A DNA stretch of 35,799 nt, from positions 104,454 through 140,252 of the forward strand of contig JAKAPK010000002.1 in the NCBI GenBank assembly GCA_021807125.1. Direction: 5' to 3'. This document shows, piece by piece, positions 31,946 through 35,799 of this stretch (positions are counted from its first letter, which is position 1; each line of letters starts with the position of its first letter). The position numbers and the translations under genes were made by a program. The notes beneath the pieces are model-generated. The model was not told where the DNA came from and made no database searches. It saw only the letters and a program-made list of their open reading frames with translations. The DNA is from Nanobdellota archaeon. Lineage in GTDB: Archaea; Nanobdellota; Nanobdellia; Parvarchaeales; Parvarchaeaceae.

Positions 31946-32788
31946 ATGTTTAAAAAACGCCCTTCACTAATGCGATTGGGATTCGATGCAATCGGTAGCA
32001 TTGCTGTGATAAAGAGTCCAATCGGTATAAAAATAAATGATGAAAAAAAATTAGCAAAGGAAATAATCGTAAAAAACAAAAATATAAAAACTGTCTTAAA
32101 AAAGATAGGAAAAACAAGCGGGGCTGAACGCGTATTTAAAGTTAAGTGGATAGCTGGGGAAAAAACCAGCCTTGCATTGCACAAGGAAAACGGAATAAAC
32201 TTGTTGGTAGACATAAAAAAGGTGTTCTTTACGCCACGACTTGCAAATGAGCGATTGCGAATATACAATGCTGTCCATAAAAATGAGTCTGTACTCGACA
32301 TGTTTGCCGGCGTAGGTCCATATTCCATTCTTATCGCAAAAAAAGCGAAAAAGGTAGTTAGTGTCGACATAAACCGGGAAGCAATCAAGTTGCTTGAAAA
32401 AAACATAGTAGCAAATAAGATAAACAACATAGAACCGATATGTGGAGATGCTTTAAAGGTCGTGCCGAAGATAAAGTCCAGCTTTGACAGGATAATAATG
32501 AATTTTCCCCTAGATTCATACCGGTTTCTTAAGGCTGCTGTCGATGTAGCTGCTAAAGATGCCGTAATACACCTGTATACTTTTATAAAAGCGGGTGACG
32601 ATCAGAAAACTGCAGTAACTTCTGCTATTGAAACCGCAAAAAGCAAAATCGGCAAATCGGTGCTGATAAAAGAGGCAGCTGTAAACCGAGCAGGAGAAGT
32701 TGCCCCTTACGTCTTAAGAATATGCATTGATATAAAAATACACAAAACAGCCTCTAATCATAATAAAGTTTCCAATCTGGTGCGGTGA
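31946..32788 (+). CDS. Trm5/TYW2-like tRNA methyltransferase
   Basis: 280 residues. The order matches Trm5: an N-terminal domain ending in TSLALHKENGINLLVDI (about 71-87), the KVFFTPRLANERLRI helix, the SAM-site motif VLDMFAGVGPYSI (about 113-125), SVDINREA, and IIMNFPLDS (about 185-193), where Trm5 usually has MNLP. It should methylate N1 of G37 in tRNA or act on a wyosine precursor. It lies downstream of LeuRS in the same operon. Its 3' end overlaps the convergent RFC large subunit gene by 35 bp. Confidence 0.88.
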   Translation: MFKKRPSLMRLGFDAIGSIAVIKSPIGIKINDEKKLAKEIIVKNKNIKTVLKKIGKTSGAERVFKVKWIAGEKTSLALHKENGINLLVDIKKVFFTPRLANERLRIYNAVHKNESVLDMFAGVGPYSILIAKKAKKVVSVDINREAIKLLEKNIVANKINNIEPICGDALKVVPKIKSSFDRIIMNFPLDSYRFLKAAVDVAAKDAVIHLYTFIKAGDDQKTAVTSAIETAKSKIGKSVLIKEAAVNRAGEVAPYVLRICIDIKIHKTASNHNKVSNLVR

Positions 32789-33725
32789 AGGACAACGTAG
32801 GCCTGGTGTTATCGGATATAACTGATATCGCTGTAGTAAGCTCCGTACGTATGTATTTGATGAGACCCCAATTCTGCGCGCGTATTTTGCGTATTAGTAT
32901 ATCTGCAAACGCTAGCCTTTCGAACGCATCGTTTAATGCTCTTCCCTTGAAGCTAGGATATATCTTGTCCGCTAACCATATCTCGAAAAGCCTTGCATCG
33001 CTGTCCGACGACAGATAGAACTCACGAAATATGTCCTTTCCCGAGAATATCGCCAACAGCCTTTCGAATATGGAATCTTCAGACGACCTGGGATTGAATA
33101 GAACGCTGCCCGTTATACGCACGGTATCTATATCTGTTATCGCGCTAGTTACATTACCTCTTGAGTTTTCAATTATCTTATTAAGCGAATAGGAGTCCAA
33201 ATTTATTTGATTCATCGATAATATGGATAAAACTAGCGAACGCAACACATTATCCTTAAGTTTGTAGAATCTTATTATCTTGTACGCGCCGGTAAATCGT
33301 TTGTTTTTGCCTTTGAAAATTTCTCCAGATTCGGATTCGAATATTATTATCGCTGCGGTTTTTTCCAATTTCTTTAATATGGATGAATCCACCCTGAATA
33401 TTTTATCAATATCTTCTATATAGATTACTTTCTTGCTCTGCGAAAGTAGCGACGTTGATTCTGCCGCATTCATTATCCTTTTGAATATCATGTCTGAAAC
33501 CCGTATGTCTTCTATATCCTCGAGAGTGTACAGGTTTATTTTTTCGAACGAAGCGCCGATTTCGTTTGCCACGCATTGTGCCAGAAAACTTTTTCCCGTG
33601 CCTGCTGGTCCGTTGAAAACAAAATTGTTAGCGCCGCGTTTTATCTCAGAAAGGACTTCTGTGCTTATTCTGTTTCCATAGTTATCGAGGAAGCTGGCTA
33701 TTCTGGCCTGTGGCAGTTTTAGCAT
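32754..33725 (-). CDS. rfcL: Replication factor C large subunit (short form)
   Basis: 323 residues, AAA+ clamp-loader type. Walker A is GPAGTGKS (39-46); Walker B is VIYIEDIDKIF (about 99-109). The lid and collar regions follow (NVTSAITDIDTVRITG). It is much shorter than typical archaeal RfcL (around 400-500 residues), lacking the long C-terminal domain and the PIP-box tail that contacts PCNA; no QxxL..FF-type ending is visible. Position, 4 nt downstream of the RFC small subunit, supports the assignment. The start MLKLPQARIASFL lacks the usual WxEKYRP box, so the family call rests on context and AAA+ motifs. Confidence 0.78.
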   Translation of the reverse strand: MLKLPQARIASFLDNYGNRISTEVLSEIKRGANNFVFNGPAGTGKSFLAQCVANEIGASFEKINLYTLEDIEDIRVSDMIFKRIMNAAESTSLLSQSKKVIYIEDIDKIFRVDSSILKKLEKTAAIIIFESESGEIFKGKNKRFTGAYKIIRFYKLKDNVLRSLVLSILSMNQINLDSYSLNKIIENSRGNVTSAITDIDTVRITGSVLFNPRSSEDSIFERLLAIFSGKDIFREFYLSSDSDARLFEIWLADKIYPSFKGRALNDAFERLAFADILIRKIRAQNWGLIKYIRTELTTAISVISDNTRPTLSFTAPDWKLYYD

Positions 33726-33729
33726 ATCA

Positions 33730-34677
33730 TCAACGTTTTAGTGTGGACAGGAACGCTAGGAAGGCTTGGAATTGAATGAACGGAGTGGCGCCCTCCACTA
33801 TCCTATAATCCGATTCCGCGAGTTTCTCTATAACATATGGTTTTAATTTTTTGTCAACCAAGTTATCTGATGACATTATTATCTCAAATATTTGATTTAT
33901 CAATTCTTTAGTATTTACCCCACTTTCAATAAACTTACTGAATATCTCCTTTGACTTTTGATAGTCTCCCTCTATTGCGGATTTTATACCCTCTCTTATC
34001 TTCTCTATGTCCGTGACGCCCCCGTTCTTGTAGACAAGATCTGCCGTTATCGTCTTTGATATACTGGCGAGAGACTGCAAAAGATTTGCAAGTGCTCTCA
34101 AGTCGCCTTTCGAGATATAACTGAGCGCTTCCTTAGCAGCGGCATCCAGATTTAAGCCCTCTTTTTCTCCCACCCTGTCAATAAACTTGTGAAGATCCTT
34201 TTCTGACAGGGGCTGGAAACGCAATATCGCACATCTTGATTGAAGCGGTTCTATAATGTTATTTTGGTAATTTACACTGAAGACGAATCTGCACGTCGCG
34301 CTGTATTCCTCCATCATGCGTCTTAAAGCCTGTTGCGCTTCAGTAGTCAAAGAATCTGCTTCATCAAAAAGTATCATCTTAAACGGGGCGTCAATCGGTC
34401 TTGATCTCGCAAACTCTTTTACTTTGCCCTGTATAACGCTAAGTTTCCGGTCATCAGACGCATTTAGTTCTATGAAATTCTGATTCCACGTAGTTCCAAA
34501 CACCGATTTGGCAAGTACTATTGCGGACGTAGTTTTTCCCACTCCGGGCGGGCCCGACAAAATCATATGTTGAACATCCATTTTATCGGCCATTGCTCTG
34601 AGCTTCTTGATGCTATCTTCCTGCCCAATTACGTCATCGAACGAGTTAGGTCTGTATTTTTCGACCCAAAGTGCCAT
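33730..34677 (-). CDS. rfcS: Replication factor C small subunit
   Basis: 315 residues. Opens with LWVEKYRPNSFDDVIGQE (RFC box II), followed by Walker A GPPGVGKT (42-49), Walker B ILFDEADSL (102-110) and the SRC arginine-finger motif (147-149). The collar domain follows. It forms the clamp loader that places PCNA on primed DNA. It lies in a minus-strand operon: the KaiC-like gene is 7 nt upstream, RfcL 4 nt downstream. All functional motifs are intact and the length is normal. Confidence 0.95.
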   Translation of the reverse strand: MALWVEKYRPNSFDDVIGQEDSIKKLRAMADKMDVQHMILSGPPGVGKTTSAIVLAKSVFGTTWNQNFIELNASDDRKLSVIQGKVKEFARSRPIDAPFKMILFDEADSLTTEAQQALRRMMEEYSATCRFVFSVNYQNNIIEPLQSRCAILRFQPLSEKDLHKFIDRVGEKEGLNLDAAAKEALSYISKGDLRALANLLQSLASISKTITADLVYKNGGVTDIEKIREGIKSAIEGDYQKSKEIFSKFIESGVNTKELINQIFEIIMSSDNLVDKKLKPYVIEKLAESDYRIVEGATPFIQFQAFLAFLSTLKR

Positions 34678-34684
34678 ATCTAAA

Positions 34685-35389
34685 TCACGTCATTTCAGTA
34701 AACAACTCTGCATTAGGATAAATAACTATGCCTTTGGGCGTTATTTCTAATGGGCAGAACTTCGTAAGGTGTTCCGTACCGCGCATCTTTACTACGCGAA
34801 GTGCTCGTATGAACGTGTCTTGTTTCTCAACCAAATAAAGTGCTATTACACCATCAGAAGCGAACTCTTCCACTCCAAAAGAGGATAACTTATTCTCGCC
34901 GTAGGGTATTTCACCTATTATGAATGTCGCGACTTCCTTTGATTTAAGCATTGTAGAAAGTTCCATTATCGCTTTTCTTATTGACATTATATCGGAAAAG
35001 AACATCTGTAGATACGTTACGGAATCTATAACCACTCTCTGTGCTGACATTGCGTCTATTTCAGCACTCACCAACGATTTAAATGTTTCGTAATCAGTAA
35101 GCGGAACAGAGACCACTTTCAATCTTCCAGAAGCTATAAGGCTCCTTATAGATGGATCAAAAACGGAAAACCATGTAACCATGTCGTTTGGGTTCTCTTC
35201 TAAAGTAAAGTATATCCCTGATTCGCCAATTTTTGCGCCATGCGCTAAAAACTGCATCGCCAAAGTAGTTTTCCCTGAACCTGTTGAGCCGGTTAAAAGG
35301 ACTATGTCTCTGCGGGGTACTCCTCCCTTTAAAACTTCATCAAATCCCTCTATACCAGATTTTACTCTCTCTACACCAGTATTTTCCAT
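34685..35389 (-). CDS. KaiC-like RecA-superfamily ATPase
   Basis: 234 residues, a single KaiC domain: GIEGFDEVLKGGVPRRDIVL, Walker A GSTGSGKT (34-41), FTLEENPNDMV, and a Walker-B-like strand RVVIDSVTYLQMF near 119-131. The closing ITPKGIVIYP is usual for archaeal single-domain KaiC proteins. Such proteins are widespread in Archaea as signalling or regulatory ATPases; a precise role is not set. It lies between a wHTH protein (3 nt upstream) and RfcS (7 nt), suggesting co-regulation with replication. Confidence 0.88.
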   Translation of the reverse strand: MENTGVERVKSGIEGFDEVLKGGVPRRDIVLLTGSTGSGKTTLAMQFLAHGAKIGESGIYFTLEENPNDMVTWFSVFDPSIRSLIASGRLKVVSVPLTDYETFKSLVSAEIDAMSAQRVVIDSVTYLQMFFSDIMSIRKAIMELSTMLKSKEVATFIIGEIPYGENKLSSFGVEEFASDGVIALYLVEKQDTFIRALRVVKMRGTEHLTKFCPLEITPKGIVIYPNAELFTEMT

Positions 35390-35392
35390 CTA

Positions 35393-35799
35393 TTAAGCCT
35401 CCAGTATCATCTCCCCAACAAGAGGGTACTTTATCTTTATTAGGTCGCTAACGCTTAAAACCTTAGCCCAACGCTCTACGAGTGACTTATCGTAGCCAAG
35501 TTCATGAGCTAAATCCGAAAGATTTATAGACTTCCTTGCTTTTATTAATTTAAGCATATTTACGAGCGGATTTTTGCTATCTGTCTCTTCGAGATTTATG
35601 TTTGTAAGTAATGTCGGTTGCTCCTGCGAGGTTGCCGTCTTTAGTGGAGCAAGAGATTTAGGCGGCGAAAGCGCGGTTTGCTCCACTTTTTTTAGTTTTT
35701 CTTCTTCTTTATTAAGTTCCTCTTCGGTATTTTTTTTCTCCTCTTTAGCTATAACCGGCTGTGCGACCATAGACATCGCTTCTGATTCTTCATCTTCCT
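35393..35799 (-). CDS. Protein with acidic coiled N-terminus and C-terminal winged-helix (partial, 5' end outside window)
   Basis: The track starts at an internal Met (35776), but the frame stays open to the right edge (EDEESEAMSM...), so the start is outside the window. The visible 135 residues have a charged, helix-prone segment (KEEKKNTEEELNKEEEKLKK), a Pro/Ser/Thr-rich linker, and a C-terminal winged-HTH (MLKLIKARKSINLSDLAHEL, YDKSLVERWAKVL, about the last 60 residues). The layout suggests an adaptor or transcription regulator. It is followed 3 nt later by the KaiC-like ATPase, and the pair may function together. The full length and any N-terminal domain are unknown. Confidence 0.7.
   Translation of the reverse strand, partial: EDEESEAMSMVAQPVIAKEEKKNTEEELNKEEEKLKKVEQTALSPPKSLAPLKTATSQEQPTLLTNINLEETDSKNPLVNMLKLIKARKSINLSDLAHELGYDKSLVERWAKVLSVSDLIKIKYPLVGEMILEA

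Noticed and set aside
31828-32430. 200-aa minus ORF opposite LeuRS end and the Trm5-like gene
   Set aside because: Phe/Ser/Ile-rich antisense shadow; both plus-strand genes are clear.

Overview
This window is archaeal and most likely comes from a DPANN-type genome; Micrarchaeota is my best guess. The signs are an archaeal EF-1A, S17e, RFC small and large subunits, a KaiC-like ATPase, archaeal-type ProRS and LeuRS, a Trm5-like methyltransferase, an NFACT protein, a class III signal peptide of the form G|QSALEYIMTYGWAI on a pilin-like protein, and TATA-like promoters with short or no leaders. Phylum placement is inference, because no 16S gene is present.

Layout. (1) Positions 1-12.6 kb are compact housekeeping DNA. 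They hold a pilin-like surface protein cut by the window edge, initiator tRNA-Met immediately upstream of it, a UMP kinase, a membrane-anchored exported protein, an MFS transporter, DNA topoisomerase I, EF-1A, an alkaline-phosphatase-superfamily enzyme, two unrecognised small proteins, NFACT (ribosome quality control) and a small Toprim protein. (2) Positions 12.6-23.6 kb are accessory DNA. They hold the remnant of an HD hydrolase gene, a seven-repeat GloVer beta-propeller surface protein, a protein with four helix-turn-helix units, a compact CYTH / HD-hydrolase / unknown-470-aa cassette, an IS630 element decayed by two frameshifts and sitting directly upstream of the cassette, a methyltransferase converging on a P-loop kinase, a decayed Vsr-like endonuclease gene, a 45-aa zinc ribbon missed by the ORF track, and an ISH3-like transposase. 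Two copies of a 46-48 bp repeat in direct orientation (15718-15763 and 21356-21403) bracket the middle of this region. (3) Positions 23.6-35.8 kb return to housekeeping DNA: tRNA-Thr(GGU), S17e, a PRC-barrel protein, a methyltransferase, ProRS, a winged-helix protein, adenosine and cytidine deaminase-like enzymes, DUF488, LeuRS, a Trm5-like enzyme, and a tight operon (wHTH protein, KaiC-like ATPase, RFC small, RFC large) that runs off the right edge.

How the genes fit together. The flanks serve translation (two tRNAs, two aminoacyl-tRNA synthetases, EF-1A, S17e, NFACT, Trm5-like), replication and topology (TopA, RFC), and nucleotide salvage (UMP kinase, adenosine and cytidine deaminases). The best candidate for an undescribed system is the three-gene cassette at 15849-18551. 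It joins a CYTH-fold protein (adenylyl cyclase or triphosphatase type), an HD phosphohydrolase whose start overlaps it, and a 470-aa protein that carries an H..Y arrangement loosely like ADP-ribosyltransferases. It lies in an island bounded by direct repeats and littered with broken mobile and repair genes.
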